DNA from: Micropruina glycogenica
Lineage (GTDB): Bacteria; Actinomycetota; Actinomycetes; Propionibacteriales; Propionibacteriaceae
Assembly (NCBI RefSeq): GCF_900289045.1
Contig: NZ_LT985188.1
Coordinates: 1,550,001-1,614,000 of the forward strand
Reading direction: 5' to 3'
Length of the DNA stretch: 64,000 nucleotides
How positions within the stretch are numbered: the stretch's first letter is position 1; the number at the start of each line of letters is the position of its first letter. The translations under genes were made by a program, and so were the position numbers. The notes beneath the pieces were generated by a model. The model saw only the letters and a program-made list of their open reading frames with translations, had not been told where the DNA came from and searched no databases. Positions 45,247 to 55,107 of the stretch are shown here, piece by piece.

Positions 45247-46690
45247 TCAGAACTGACCCTGCTCGATGAGCTTGGTGCGCTGCCGCTGCAGCGCCACGTC
45301 GCGGGGGTAGGTCTTGTAGAAGATGAACCAGTAGATGGCGTTGATGATGTACGGCACGGAGCCGAACCACAGCAGCGTCAACTGCAGGCTGCCGATGGCC
45401 TGCGAGATCGCGCCCAGCGAAAGGCTCAGCGCCGCGGTGATCGCGCCCTGAATCAACGAGAACAGCACGGCGAACGCGGTGGCCGACAACTGCTTGGGCG
45501 CCACCGACGACACCATGGGCAGCACGCAACCCGAGAAGCCGATCGAGAACACCAGGCCCATGAGAAACACGACCACGTAGTAGCCGATGCTCGGGTCGTT
45601 GGTCACGGTCTGACCGGTGCCCTTGGACACGTCGGAGTCGAAGAGCGAAGCCATCTGGAACGTGATGTAGGTCATGACCGCGAACGACACCGCGTAGAGC
45701 TGGAACAGCAGCACCCGGCCCTTGTCACCGAAGCGCTTATTGAACACGTCGCCGAGGTAGCCACCCAGCAGCGCCGACAAGAACGAACCGATGCCCTGCA
45801 CGGTGGCCAGGTAGGCGGCGTTGGTGACGCCGTAGCCGAGGTCGCGGGCCCAGAACTGGGCCTGGAAGCCGAAGATCACCAGCGAACTGACGAACAGCAG
45901 CATGGGCGCCATGGCGGCCAGGGTCGGAATCTTGAACAGCTTGGCCGCGTCCGACAGCTTGAACAGGCCCGCATCCGACTTCATCTCGGTCGAGAGTTCG
46001 TCGGCGCCGGTCACCTTCTCAGGCTCGTGCACGAACCACAGGATCAGAAAGCCCGACACCACCGAGGTGATGCCCATGGCGATCATGGCGTACCGCCAGC
46101 CCTCGGGGTTCGCACCGAACTGGCCGATCAGCGGGGTGATGATGAAGCCAATGATGGCGCCGGTGGCCCGCACCAGGCCGTAGGCGCGCCCACGCTCGGA
46201 GCGGCGGTACAGCGAGCCCAGCAGACCGTTCAAGATGGGTTCGGACGCCACCGTGCCGATCAGCGCGATCGAGTACAGCACGAGCAGCATCGTCCAGCTG
46301 TTGGCGAAGCCGGTCGCCACCGTCCACAGGCCCCAGAGTCCGGTGACGATGAACAGCACGCGCTTGCGGCCGAACCGGTCGGCCACCAGTGCCCAGATCG
46401 GGCCGAAGAGCGAGCGGGCGATCGGCAGCATCGCCCAGCCCGAACGCGAGCATGATCTGCGGGAAGAATGTCTTCGACACTCCACCTTCGGAGTTGTCCA
46501 CCGCCTGCGACACGCCGAGGGCAATGGTGCCACCCACGCGGCCGCGAGGCATCACGAAGTCCTTCTCTTCGGGGTCCAGGTCGTCGTCGGAAGGTTGGCT
46601 CGTCAACACCGTGCCGGTCGGGGTCTCAGCGGGCGTCGCGCCGATCACCTCGAGCGGATCGTCTTCGCCCAGATTGCTGTTCTGCGTCAT
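45247..46690 (-). pseudogene. MFS transporter with a frameshift
   Basis: A 12-helix major-facilitator-type transporter of about 480 residues. ATG 46690 (ribosome site GAGAGGA) opens a hydrophilic N-terminus of about 55 residues and the first helix, GTIALGVSQAVDNSEGG, ending LAFGLGD. At about 46437 the frame is lost. The rest (AMLPIARSLFGPIWALVADRFGRKR onwards) continues to 45247 in another frame, with DRFGRKR the helix 2-3 loop and all later helices intact. One indel (loss of two or gain of one base in GGGCGATG) explains the break. It may be a recent mutation or a sequencing error, so the function could be restored. Confidence 0.75.
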
Positions 46691-46891
46691 GTTGCTCGTT
46701 TCCTCTCGCCACCCCCGGCGCATCGTTGGACCGGGATGCCATCGCTACCTTGCGTTTGGGTGATCCAATGGCAACCCATCGGGGCGGCACCGCGACATCA
46801 GTTGCCATGTGTTTCACCGGCGAGGGGGGTCGGACAACCGGCCGTGGCGGATTCGTACCCGGCAAGCACCGCCGAGCGCGGGCGTCGGGTG

Positions 46892-48898
46892 CTACGCCTC
46901 GGGTGGCTTCTCCAGCCGCTGCAGCGCGCCAATCGCCACCTCACGGTCGGTGGTCGGCCAGAAATCGGGCATGGACGCGCGCAGAAAGCTGCCGTAGCGG
47001 GCGGTGACCAGTCGCGGGTCGAGCACCGCCACCACGCCCTTGTCGGTCAGCCGGCGGATCAGCCGTCCAGAACCCTGAGCCAGCAGCAGTGCGGCATGCG
47101 TGGCCGCGACGGTCATGAAGCCGTTGCCGCCCCGCTCGGCGACGGCTCGCTGCCTGGCCTGCAGCAACGGGTCGTCGGGCCGCGGGAACGGAATCTTGTC
47201 GATGATCACGAGCCGGCACGTGTCGCCCGGAACGTCGACGCCCTGCCACAGCGAGAGTGTGCCGAACAGGCTGGTTTCGGGCTCTGCGACGAACGTGCGG
47301 GTGAGCTCGCCCAACTGGGCGTCGCCCTGGCACAGAATCGTCATGGCCGGCAGTTCGCGCCGGCAGTGCAGTGCCGCCGCCTCGGCCGCGCGCTGCGAGG
47401 CGAACAGACCCAGCGTGCGACCGCCGGCGGCCCACACCAGCTCGGCGACCTCGGCGAGCGTGTCGGGGCCGATGCCGTCGCGGCCGGGCGGCGGCAGCGA
47501 ACGCGCAACGTAGAGAATGCCCTGCGCCCGGTAGTCGAACGGTGAGCCGACGTCGAGCCCGCGCCACCGCGGCAGCTCGGGTTCGGCGCCGTCGTCGGCC
47601 TGGTACGGCTCCGTGAGGCCCACCGAGGCCGCCACGGCATCGAAGTTGCCGCCGATCGTGAGCGTGGCCGAGGTGAGCACCGCCGGGCGCTTGGCGAAAA
47701 TACCCTCGCGCATCAGGCCGGCCACCGACAGCGGCGACTGATTCACCTGCCGTCCGAACCGCTCCCGCTCCGACACCCACACCACGTCGTGGGCGGCCAT
47801 GGCGGCCAACTGCCCCGCGACGTCGAAGACCTCTTTAGCGGCGGCGGCGGCCTGCTTGCGGTCGTTGTCGGTCTCGTCACCACCGAGTGCCGAGGTCACC
47901 CGGCGGGCAACGTCACGAACCAGCCGGAGCGCCACCCCGAGCCCACCGTCGGGGTCCTCGACACGATCGAGCGGGGCATCGTCCAATGCCGTCTTGAGGG
48001 TGTCGGCGCAGTCGAGAAAGTCCAGGCCGAGGTCGTCGTCGAGCCAGGGCAGGCAGCGCCGGGCGACCCGTTCGATCGTTTGCGGGCTGAGTTCGTGCGA
48101 CGCGGCCCCGGTGACGCGGCTGACCAGCTCATGGGCCTCGTCGATGATCACGCCGTCGTGCTCGGGTAGCGCCGTGCCGCCGTGCATGGCGTCGATGGCC
48201 AGCAGCGCGTGGTTGGTCACCACCAACTGCGCGGCCCGGGCCCGGTCGCGCGACCGCTCGACGAAACACTCCCCGCCGTAGGGGCAGCGCTGCACCCCGA
48301 GGCACTCGCGCACCGGTATCGAGACCTGCGTCCACGACTGGTTGCCGTGGCTGGGCGCGTCGTCACGATCGGCCAGACCCTTGGCACGGGCCTCGGTCTC
48401 GACCCACTCGCGCAGCGCGACCACCTCTGCCCCGACCTTCGACGAGGCGTCCGGGGCCGACGCGGTCAGTGCCTCGACGAGCTCGGGACCGCCGATCAAC
48501 GACTCCTGCTCGAGGCCCAGCCCGTCGCGCACCCGATACAGACAGGCGTAGTTCGTGCGGCCCTTCAAGATCGCGTGCTTCACCGACCGTCCGGTCACCT
48601 GTTCGCACGCCGCGAGTGCGGTGGGAATGTCTTTGCGGGCAAGCTGCGCCTGCAGGGCCAGGGTGGCGGTGGCCACCACGATGCGATCGTCGGGCGCCTG
48701 CACCAGTTGAGCCAGCGCCGGGGCCAGGTAGCCCAGCGACTTGCCGGTGCCCGTACCGGCCTGCACCAGCAGATGATCACCACCGGCCAGAGCCTCGCCG
48801 ACCGCCGCCGCCATCTGGTGCTGGCCGGGACGTTGCGCACCCTCGATACCCGCCACCGCGGCGGCGAGGATCGCCTCGGCGATGTCTGTCTCGGGCAC
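46892..48898 (-). CDS. dinG: DinG-family ATP-dependent DNA helicase
   Basis: A 668-residue XPD/DinG-type superfamily 2 helicase used in repair and removal of R-loops. Walker A is GTGTGKS (48-54), DEAH at 253-256 and a QGSGRLIRR motif VI near the C-terminus. Cys119, Cys199, Cys205 and Cys211 match the iron-sulfur cluster domain. GTG 48898 is the start. The paralogue YoaA is the other option, and the small size fits the YoaA/DinG actinobacterial group. It lies near lexA and hflX; no SOS box was seen in its short upstream gap. Confidence 0.92.
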   Translation of the reverse strand: MPETDIAEAILAAAVAGIEGAQRPGQHQMAAAVGEALAGGDHLLVQAGTGTGKSLGYLAPALAQLVQAPDDRIVVATATLALQAQLARKDIPTALAACEQVTGRSVKHAILKGRTNYACLYRVRDGLGLEQESLIGGPELVEALTASAPDASSKVGAEVVALREWVETEARAKGLADRDDAPSHGNQSWTQVSIPVRECLGVQRCPYGGECFVERSRDRARAAQLVVTNHALLAIDAMHGGTALPEHDGVIIDEAHELVSRVTGAASHELSPQTIERVARRCLPWLDDDLGLDFLDCADTLKTALDDAPLDRVEDPDGGLGVALRLVRDVARRVTSALGGDETDNDRKQAAAAAKEVFDVAGQLAAMAAHDVVWVSERERFGRQVNQSPLSVAGLMREGIFAKRPAVLTSATLTIGGNFDAVAASVGLTEPYQADDGAEPELPRWRGLDVGSPFDYRAQGILYVARSLPPPGRDGIGPDTLAEVAELVWAAGGRTLGLFASQRAAEAAALHCRRELPAMTILCQGDAQLGELTRTFVAEPETSLFGTLSLWQGVDVPGDTCRLVIIDKIPFPRPDDPLLQARQRAVAERGGNGFMTVAATHAALLLAQGSGRLIRRLTDKGVVAVLDPRLVTARYGSFLRASMPDFWPTTDREVAIGALQRLEKPPEA

Positions 48899-48929
48899 CG
48901 GTTCAACCTACCGGTCAACGCAGACAAAG

Positions 48930-48964
48930 ACCGTGGCCGGCCGGGCGAGCCGACCGGCCACGGT
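48930..48964 (-). terminator. Hairpin terminator upstream of dinG
   Basis: ACCGTGGCCGG and CCGGCCACGGT, 11-bp stem with a 13-nt GC-rich loop. Read on the minus strand, it is followed by CTTTGT and ends the transcript of the MFS/Usp relic before dinG. Confidence 0.75.
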
Positions 48965-49003
48965 TCACGCGGGCCCCGGTGCGGTAGTGGCGTTCCGCCC
49001 CGC

Positions 49004-49660
49004 TCAGACTCCTGCGGTTTCGTCGGTGCGAACCACGATCACGTCGCACGTGGCCGACTTCAACACCTGGTCGGCGACCACACCGAGGTTGCCCCCGTCG
49101 CGAGCGCCCACGCCGCGATCATGGTGACCGCGTTGTAGCTGGCGTTCATCAGGCCCGACCAGCCGGCGGCCTGCTGAAAGGCTTCCTTCTGGTCGGGGGT
49201 GACGCCGAACACCGACTCGCCCACGCTCAGCGACACGAACTGCCAGTAGATGAACATCGCGTACCACTGGAAGCCGAAGACGAAGCCCAGCTTGTGCATG
49301 GCGGCGGGCATGGTCTTGACGGCGTCACCGAGGTCACGGAACACCACACCCGGGCCGCCCTTGCTGTTGGCGATCTCTTCGAGCTCCCAAGCCGGCGGGG
49401 TCAGCTCGTTGGTGCGAGCCATCGCGACGCCCCTGGCCGGCCCGATGACGGGTCTGATCATTCAGCCCATGATCGGTGAGAATCGGCAGGTCGTGGGCCG
49501 TGGCGCCCATGGCGCTGAACAGCCGGCTCATCGCGGTCTGAGTGATGCCGAAGCTGAACTGGATTCCGAAGAAGCCCATGTTCATCAGCAGGATGTTTCG
49601 CGACGACTGGGGGAAGCATACAGAAGCGGGCCCGCAGACCAACCCAGCGGGGGTGAGCAC
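49004..49660 (-). pseudogene. Chimeric relic: sucrose-type MFS transporter joined to a Usp tail
   Basis: Pieces in order along the minus strand. NILLMNMGFFGIQFSFGITQTAMSRLFSAMG (about 49520-49610) is helix 1 of a SUC-type MFS transporter. After a frameshift and an internal deletion come PPAWELEEIANSKGG and LGFVFGFQWYAMFIYWQFVSLSV (about 49085-49430), a middle segment. The last part, GVVADQVLKSATCDVIVVR, is the C-terminus of a universal stress protein ending at 49004. At least two deletions and a frame change joined unrelated genes. No functional protein is expected. Confidence 0.75.
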
Positions 49661-49737
49661 AGGCGGTAGAACCCGAACCCACAGCGCACCGGTCGAGCGA
49701 ACGGTTCACCCGGGCGCTCGCGCTGAGAACGAATCAG

Positions 49738-51156
49738 CTAGTCAGCGACCACAAACGCGGCCAGTTCGGCGGCCAGGTCGGGGTTGACGCGCACGTCGAG
49801 CAGGGTGCCGTCGGGGGTGTGCTCCTGTGACACGAACTCGCCGAACTGGTGGATCTTGTTCACCAGGTCGCCGCGGTCGTAGGGCACCAGCGCCCGCACC
49901 GCGACCGGCGGCCGGGGCAACCGCTGCTCGACCCGCTCCTTGAGTTCGGGCAGGCCGGCGCCGGTGCGCGCCGACACGAAGACCGCATCGGGGTACTGGC
50001 TGCGCAGCGCGGTCAGCGCGGCGGCGTCGGCGCGGTCGATCTTGTTGATCACCAGCTGTTCGGCGACGTCTGAGGCGCCGATCTCGCCCAGCACGGTGCG
50101 CACGGCGCGAATCTGGCCCTCGGGGTCGGGGTCGGAGCCGTCGACCACGTGCAGCAACAGGTCGGCCAGCACCGATTCTTCCAGTGTCGAGCGAAACGCC
50201 TCGACCAGGTCGTGGGGCAGGTGGCGCACGAAGCCGACCGTGTCGGTGAGGGTGTAGATGCGCCCGTCGGAGCTCTCCGAACGCCGGGTGGTGGGGTCGA
50301 GGGTGGCGAACAGGGCGTCCTCGACCAGCACGCCGGCGCCGGTCAGCCGGTTGAGCAGTGACGACTTGCCGGCGTTGGTGTACCCCACGATGGCCACGGA
50401 CGGCACGTCGTTGCGTTGCCGCTCCTGACGCTTGGTGGCGCGGACCTCGTCCATCTCACGCAGCCGCTTACGCAGCATCTGAATGCGAATGCGAATGCGA
50501 CGGCGATCGGTTTCGATCTTGGTTTCACCAGGGCCGCGACCACCGATGCCGGCGCCGCCCGCCGCTCGTCCACCGGCCTGCCGCGACAGGTTGCCACCCC
50601 AACCCCGCAGCCGCTGCCGCAGGTACTGCAACTGGGCCAGTTCGACCTGCGCCTTGCCCTCGGCGCTCTTGGCGTGTTGGGCGAAGATGTCGAGAATCAG
50701 CGCGGTGCGATCGATCACCTTGACCCGCACCCGGTCTTCGAGGTTGCGCAGTTGCGCGGGTTCGAGTTCGCCGTCGCAGATCACCGTGTCGGCGCCGGTG
50801 GCCATCACCACCTCGCGCAGCTCGTCGACCTTGCCGCGGCCGATGAAGGTGGCCGGGTCTGGGTGGCTGCGACGCTGCACCAATGCCTCGAGCACGTCTG
50901 AGCCGGCCGTTTCGGCCAACAGCTTGAGTTCGGCCAAGGCGTTGTCGACGTCGGCCTGGGTGCCCTGCGTCCACACGCTGACCAGCACCACGCGCTCGAG
51001 TTGCAGGTCGCGGTACTCGACCTCGGTGATGTCGGCCAACTGGGTCGACATGCCGGCCACCCGGCGCAGCGAGAGCCGCTCGGCCAGGTCGAGTTGGTCG
51101 CCGTCGTAGTCGACGACCTCGGGGTCGTCGGCGTCGTCGTAGCTCAGATCGGTCAC
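49738..51156 (-). CDS. hflX: GTPase HflX
   Basis: A 472-residue ribosome-associated GTPase that splits stalled or hibernating 70S ribosomes under stress. The N-terminal HflX domain includes [16 protein letters not shown] and [18 protein letters not shown]. The G domain follows: GYTNAGKSS (G1), a DPTTR G2 region, [10 protein letters not shown] (G3), NKIDRAD (G4), then SARTG (G5). GTG 51156 overlaps the dapF stop by 4 bp (GTGA), so translation is coupled to dapF. It is the last gene of miaA-dapF-hflX, a standard actinobacterial order. Confidence 0.95.
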   Translation of the reverse strand: MTDLSYDDADDPEVVDYDGDQLDLAERLSLRRVAGMSTQLADITEVEYRDLQLERVVLVSVWTQGTQADVDNALAELKLLAETAGSDVLEALVQRRSHPDPATFIGRGKVDELREVVMATGADTVICDGELEPAQLRNLEDRVRVKVIDRTALILDIFAQHAKSAEGKAQVELAQLQYLRQRLRGWGGNLSRQAGGRAAGGAGIGGRGPGETKIETDRRRIRIRIQMLRKRLREMDEVRATKRQERQRNDVPSVAIVGYTNAGKSSLLNRLTGAGVLVEDALFATLDPTTRRSESSDGRIYTLTDTVGFVRHLPHDLVEAFRSTLEESVLADLLLHVVDGSDPDPEGQIRAVRTVLGEIGASDVAEQLVINKIDRADAAALTALRSQYPDAVFVSARTGAGLPELKERVEQRLPRPPVAVRALVPYDRGDLVNKIHQFGEFVSQEHTPDGTLLDVRVNPDLAAELAAFVVAD

Positions 51157-51962
51157 ACCGCCACCTTGCCATGCGCCACGATGACGGCGGGGCCGGTGAG
51201 GTAGGCCTGTTCGGGCGTGAGGTCGACCTGCAGGGTGCCGCCGGGCGGGTCGACCCGCCACGTGCCCGTCCGTTCACCCACCGAGGCGGCCGCCGCCACC
51301 GCGGCGGCCACCGTGCCGGTGCCGCACGAGAAGGTCTCACCCACGCCGCGTTCCCACACCCGCATGCGCACGTGCTGGGGGCCGACGAACTCGATGAACT
51401 CGACGTTGGCCCGGTTCGGGTAGGTGTCGGACGGGTAGCCCGGCTCGCGTTCGAGATCGATGCCGGCGAGCTCGCCCGGGGCCAGCACGACCGCTGCGTG
51501 CGGGTTGCCGACGTCGACCACGGCCGCCGAGAACTCACGCCCGCCGGCGGTGACCGGCACGTGCTCGGCAGCGATGGTCGGCACCCCCATGGTCACCCGA
51601 ATCCGGCCATCGGGCAGAAACTCGCCATGCAGCACCCCGGCCCGGGTGACGATGTCGATGGGCCTCGCGTCGATCAGGCCTTGGTCGAGCAGGTAGGCCA
51701 GAAACACCCGTAGCCCGTTGCCGCACATCTCGGCGATCGAGGCGTCGGCGTTGCGGTAGTCCATGAACCACAGGTCGCCGTGCTGCTGATACCCGGGCAC
51801 GTGCGCTGCCCGGACGGCCCGCAGCGTACCGTCACCGCCGATGCCGGCCCGCCGGTCGCACAGAAAGCGCAACTGCTCATCGGTCAGCTCGAGCCGTCCG
51901 TCGGGGTCGCTGAAGCAGACGAAGTCGTTCAGCGTGCCGTGACCCTTGGCAAAGGCGAGCAT
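51153..51962 (-). CDS. dapF: Diaminopimelate epimerase
   Basis: A 269-residue enzyme that converts LL- to meso-diaminopimelate for lysine and peptidoglycan synthesis. The two catalytic cysteines are present: Cys80 in CGNGLRVF and Cys213 in [21 protein letters not shown] is the typical start. It lies 32 bp downstream of miaA and overlaps hflX by 4 bp. Its presence shows the diaminopimelate lysine route, which matters for judging the saccharopine-dehydrogenase-like gene at 8964-10007. Confidence 0.95.
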   Translation of the reverse strand: MLAFAKGHGTLNDFVCFSDPDGRLELTDEQLRFLCDRRAGIGGDGTLRAVRAAHVPGYQQHGDLWFMDYRNADASIAEMCGNGLRVFLAYLLDQGLIDARPIDIVTRAGVLHGEFLPDGRIRVTMGVPTIAAEHVPVTAGGREFSAAVVDVGNPHAAVVLAPGELAGIDLEREPGYPSDTYPNRANVEFIEFVGPQHVRMRVWERGVGETFSCGTGTVAAAVAAAASVGERTGTWRVDPPGGTLQVDLTPEQAYLTGPAVIVAHGKVAV

Positions 51963-51994
51963 TGCCGAATTGCATCCCACGGCGGCGGCGCCGG

Positions 51995-52912
51995 TCAAAC
52001 CGGCAGGGTCATGGCCAGGTGTTCGGCGAGCCCGGGTTCGGTGGCGGGCAGCCAGCGAATGCGTGGGTCGCGGCGAAACCAGCCGAGTTGCTTGCGGGCG
52101 AATCTCCGGGTGCCGCTGATGGTCTGCTCGATGGCTTCGGCTTCGGTGAGTTCGCCGTCGAGCAGCGCGAGCACCTGGCGGTAACCCAGGGCGCGTGAGG
52201 CCGTCCGTCCCTGGCGCAGGCCACGTTCGGCCAACCCTCGCACCTCGGCGACCAGGCCGTCGGCCCACATGCGCTGAACCCGAGCCTCGATGCGCTGGTC
52301 GAGTTGTTCGCGCGGCAGTTCGAGCCCCCACTGCTGAACGTCGGCGATCGCGTAGTTCCACTCGGGCAGCCGCGCCCGCCACGACCCGGTGAGTTCGAGC
52401 ACCTCCAGCGCCCGGACGATGCGCCGTGCGTTGCCCGGCAGTATGTCGGCCGCGGCCTCAGGGGCTCGCTCGACGAGCCGCCGATAGAGCTGCTCGGCGC
52501 CCAAGGCGTCCAGTTCGGCTTCGAGTCGGGCGCGCACGGCAGGGTCGGTGCCGGGGAACTCGAAGTCGTCGACGATCGCGTGCACGTACAGTGCCGAGCC
52601 ACCGACCAGCAGCGGAATCACGCCACGATGCCGGCAGTCGGCGATGGCGGCCCTGGCCAACTGCTGAAAGGTCGCGACGCTGGCTACCTGGTCGACCTCG
52701 AGAACGTCGATCAGGTGGTGCACCACACCGCCGCGCTCGGCCATGGTGGGTTTCGCGGTACCGATGTTCATGCCCCGGTACACCAGCATCGAGTCGGCGT
52801 TGACGATTTCAGCCGGACGACCCGCTGCCGTCAGTTCCTGCGCCAACCGAACCGCCAAGGTGCTTTTGCCGCTGGCCGTGGGCCCGTTGAGCACGAGCAG
52901 GGGGGTCGACAC
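51995..52912 (-). CDS. miaA: tRNA dimethylallyltransferase
   Basis: A 305-residue enzyme that isopentenylates A37 of tRNAs reading U-starting codons. The P-loop GPTASGKS is at residues 10-17, followed by VNADSMLVYRGMNIGTAKP and HHLIDV. A second conserved part, RRIVRALEV, and TRRFARKQLGWFRRD (zinc-like and tRNA-binding) close the C-terminus. GTG 52912 (VSTPLLVLNG) is preferred, but GTG 52930 is a possible alternative. MiaB, which works on the same nucleotide, is encoded at 58.3 kb. The three-gene operon continues with dapF and hflX. Confidence 0.95.
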   Translation of the reverse strand: MSTPLLVLNGPTASGKSTLAVRLAQELTAAGRPAEIVNADSMLVYRGMNIGTAKPTMAERGGVVHHLIDVLEVDQVASVATFQQLARAAIADCRHRGVIPLLVGGSALYVHAIVDDFEFPGTDPAVRARLEAELDALGAEQLYRRLVERAPEAAADILPGNARRIVRALEVLELTGSWRARLPEWNYAIADVQQWGLELPREQLDQRIEARVQRMWADGLVAEVRGLAERGLRQGRTASRALGYRQVLALLDGELTEAEAIEQTISGTRRFARKQLGWFRRDPRIRWLPATEPGLAEHLAMTLPV

Positions 52913-53019
52913 CCGCTCATTGTGCCGCACGACCGCAGACCCTTGGCTAGCGGGCGCGAAGGGAGTAAGAATGTGAACGAACCGGGCGTGAACCGGACGT
53001 TGGAGAGAAAGGGGGCCAA

Positions 53020-53214
53020 ATGGACTTCGTCGACCAGATCAAGGGCGCGGTTTCCGGCCATGACGATCAGATCGAGGGCGCCATCGACAAAGGTGGTGAC
53101 TTCATCGACTCGAAGACGGACGGAAAGTACGCGGGCCAGGTCGATCAGGTACAGGACTTCCTGAAGGATCAACTCAACGCCTTCGCGGGCGACCAGGAGG
53201 CTCTGAAGAGCTGA
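53020..53214 (+). CDS. MT0933-like antitoxin family protein
   Basis: A 64-residue acidic small protein of the MT0933-like antitoxin family. Characteristic elements are the FVDQIKGAV opening, paired helices HDDQIEGAIDKGGDFIDSKTDGKY with a conserved DGKY-type tail, and VDQVQDFLKDQ. It is named after a mycobacterial candidate antitoxin. A ribosome site GGAGAGAAAGGGGG lies before ATG 53020. There is no toxin-like gene beside it; the antitoxin role is therefore doubtful, and it could be a stress-related small protein. A strong terminator follows. Confidence 0.75.
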   Translation: MDFVDQIKGAVSGHDDQIEGAIDKGGDFIDSKTDGKYAGQVDQVQDFLKDQLNAFAGDQEALKS

Positions 53215-53247
53215 TCGATTGATCGTCGAACGAATCAGCTATCTATC

Positions 53248-53280
53248 GACGGGGCCGGGCTCAGTGAGCCCGGCCCCGTC
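53248..53280 (+). terminator. Terminator after the MT0933-like gene
   Basis: GACGGGGCCGGGCTCA and its exact inverse around a single base, giving a stem of about 14 bp once the loop is relaxed, 33 bp after the stop codon. Confidence 0.88.
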
Positions 53281-53331
53281 TTCGCGTCCGCACGCTGGGC
53301 GGCCCCGCAGCGTCCGATCAGCCAACGTCAC

Positions 53332-53385
53332 TGCCTTTGGAGCACGTTGCTGCCTGCGTGCAGGCAGTTGGGTGTCACAAAGGCA
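53332..53385. promoter_or_regulatory. 54-bp concentric palindrome upstream of the GABA cluster
   Basis: Three nested pairs share one centre at 53358.5: TGCCTTTG/CAAAGGCA (outer arms), CAC/GTG (middle) and CTGCCTGC-GT-GCAGGCAG (inner). A further inverted repeat, AGCATG-5-CATGCT, lies at 53435-53451. They precede the aldehyde dehydrogenase start by about 175 bp and 110 bp. The rest of the 345-bp gap (53215-53559) contains the terminator at 53248-53280 and no gene. Confidence 0.6.
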
Positions 53386-53559
53386 GCCACGTCGACTTGA
53401 TGCCGCAGGGGTGCCCCGACAACAATGCCTGTCGAGCATGATCGGCATGCTATGAAGGTCTTTGACCGCATGAAGCGGCCGGGCCAGCCTTGTGTCTGAA
53501 CGGTGCCCGGCCACGTCCGCGCGGGCCGGCCGCATTCACCCACCGTCGAGAGGAATCCG

Positions 53560-55005
53560 GTGACCGACCTCAAGGTTCTGCACAACATCATCGACGGGCA
53601 GGCACGTCCGTCGGCTTCGGGCGAGACCCTCGACATCGTGAACCCGAGCACCGGGCAGGTGTACGCGACGTCCCCCAAGTCGGGTGAGGCCGACGTCGAC
53701 GCGGCCTTCACCGCCGCGGCCGATGCTTTCGAGTCGTGGCGCTGGAGCACGCCGAGCGAACGACAGGCGGCCTTGCTCGCCCTCGCCGACGTGATCGAGG
53801 GCAACGCCGATGAACTGGTCGACATCGAGATCGAGAACACCGGCAAGCCCCGCAACCTGACCGCGTCAGAAGAGATCGGCCCGATGGTCGATCAGGTGCG
53901 GTTCTTCGCCGGTGCGGCCCGGGTGCTCGACGGACGGGCCCAGGGCGAGTACATGAAGGGCTTCACCTCATCGATCAGGCGCGAGCCGATCGGACCGGTG
54001 GGCCAGGTGACGCCGTGGAACTACCCGATGATGATGGCGATCTGGAAACTCGCCCCGGCCTTGGCGGCGGGCAACACGGTGGTGCTGAAGCCGTCCGACA
54101 CCACCCCGGCGAGCTCGGTGTGGCTGGCCGAGAAGCTGCAGGACATTCTGCCCGCGGGCGTGGTCAACCTGGTGTGCGGCGACCGCGAGACCGGCGCGGC
54201 GCTGACGGCGCACCCCATTCCGCGCATGGTGTCGATCACCGGTTCGACGCGGGCCGGCATGGCAGTGGCCACGGCCGCGGCCGCCGACCTCAAGGTCGCG
54301 CACCTCGAACTCGGCGGCAAGGCCCCCGTGGTGGTGTTCGACGACGTCGACCTGGCCGCGGCGATCGAGGGCATCTCGGTGGCGGGGCTGTTCAACGCCG
54401 GGCAGGACTGCACAGCGGCCACCCGGGTGCTGTGCCAGGCGGGCGTCTACGACGAGTTCGTGGCCGAACTGGCCAAGGCGGCGGCCGCGACCCGCACCGG
54501 CTGGAACCCCGACGACGAAGACATTCTCTACGGCCCGATCAACAACCCCCGCCAACTGGCGCACATTTCGGGGCTGGTCGAGCGCGCACCCAGCCACGCC
54601 AACGTGGTGACCGGTGGGCGTCAGGTGGCCGGCGACGGGTTCTTCTACGAGCCCACCGTGGTGGCCGACCTGCAGCAAAGTGACGAGCTGATTCGCACCG
54701 AGGTGTTCGGCCCGGTGATCACCGTGCAGAAGTTCGGCGACGAGAACGAAGCCGTGGCGATGGCCAACGACACCGAGTACGGGCTGGCGTCGTCGGTGTG
54801 GACGACCAACGTGGGTACCGCCGCGCGGCTGTCGATGCGGCTCGACTTCGGCTGCGTGTGGGTGAACACCCACATTCCGCTGGTCGCCGAGATGCCGCAC
54901 GGCGGGTTCAAGCATTCGGGCTACGGCAAGGACCTGAGCCTGTACAGCCTGGAGGACTACACGCGCATCAAGCACGTGATGCACTACCACGGCTTCGAGG
55001 GCTGA
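53560..55005 (+). CDS. Gamma-aminobutyraldehyde dehydrogenase-type NAD(P)+ aldehyde dehydrogenase
   Basis: A 481-residue aldehyde dehydrogenase, probably oxidising 4-aminobutanal (from putrescine) to GABA. Glu250 (ELGGKAP) is the general base and Cys284 (GQDCTAATR) the nucleophile. GPVGQVTPWNYPMMM marks the cofactor cleft, and the MPHGGFKHSGYGKD end is typical. GTG 53560, with GAGAGGA 6 bp upstream, is the start. The LysR regulator and GABA aminotransferase genes follow, so a putrescine/GABA degradation module is inferred. The exact aldehyde substrate cannot be fixed from sequence; betaine aldehyde is an alternative. Confidence 0.85.
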   Translation: MTDLKVLHNIIDGQARPSASGETLDIVNPSTGQVYATSPKSGEADVDAAFTAAADAFESWRWSTPSERQAALLALADVIEGNADELVDIEIENTGKPRNLTASEEIGPMVDQVRFFAGAARVLDGRAQGEYMKGFTSSIRREPIGPVGQVTPWNYPMMMAIWKLAPALAAGNTVVLKPSDTTPASSVWLAEKLQDILPAGVVNLVCGDRETGAALTAHPIPRMVSITGSTRAGMAVATAAAADLKVAHLELGGKAPVVVFDDVDLAAAIEGISVAGLFNAGQDCTAATRVLCQAGVYDEFVAELAKAAAATRTGWNPDDEDILYGPINNPRQLAHISGLVERAPSHANVVTGGRQVAGDGFFYEPTVVADLQQSDELIRTEVFGPVITVQKFGDENEAVAMANDTEYGLASSVWTTNVGTAARLSMRLDFGCVWVNTHIPLVAEMPHGGFKHSGYGKDLSLYSLEDYTRIKHVMHYHGFEG

Positions 55006-55107
55006 GGCCGCCGATCGTCGCCGTTCGATCTTGTCGAGACCTCCTTTGGCCACTTCGGCTAGGGGTTTCCCCAACCTCAACCAGAGCGGCGGCTCGCGAT
55101 CGGTCCC

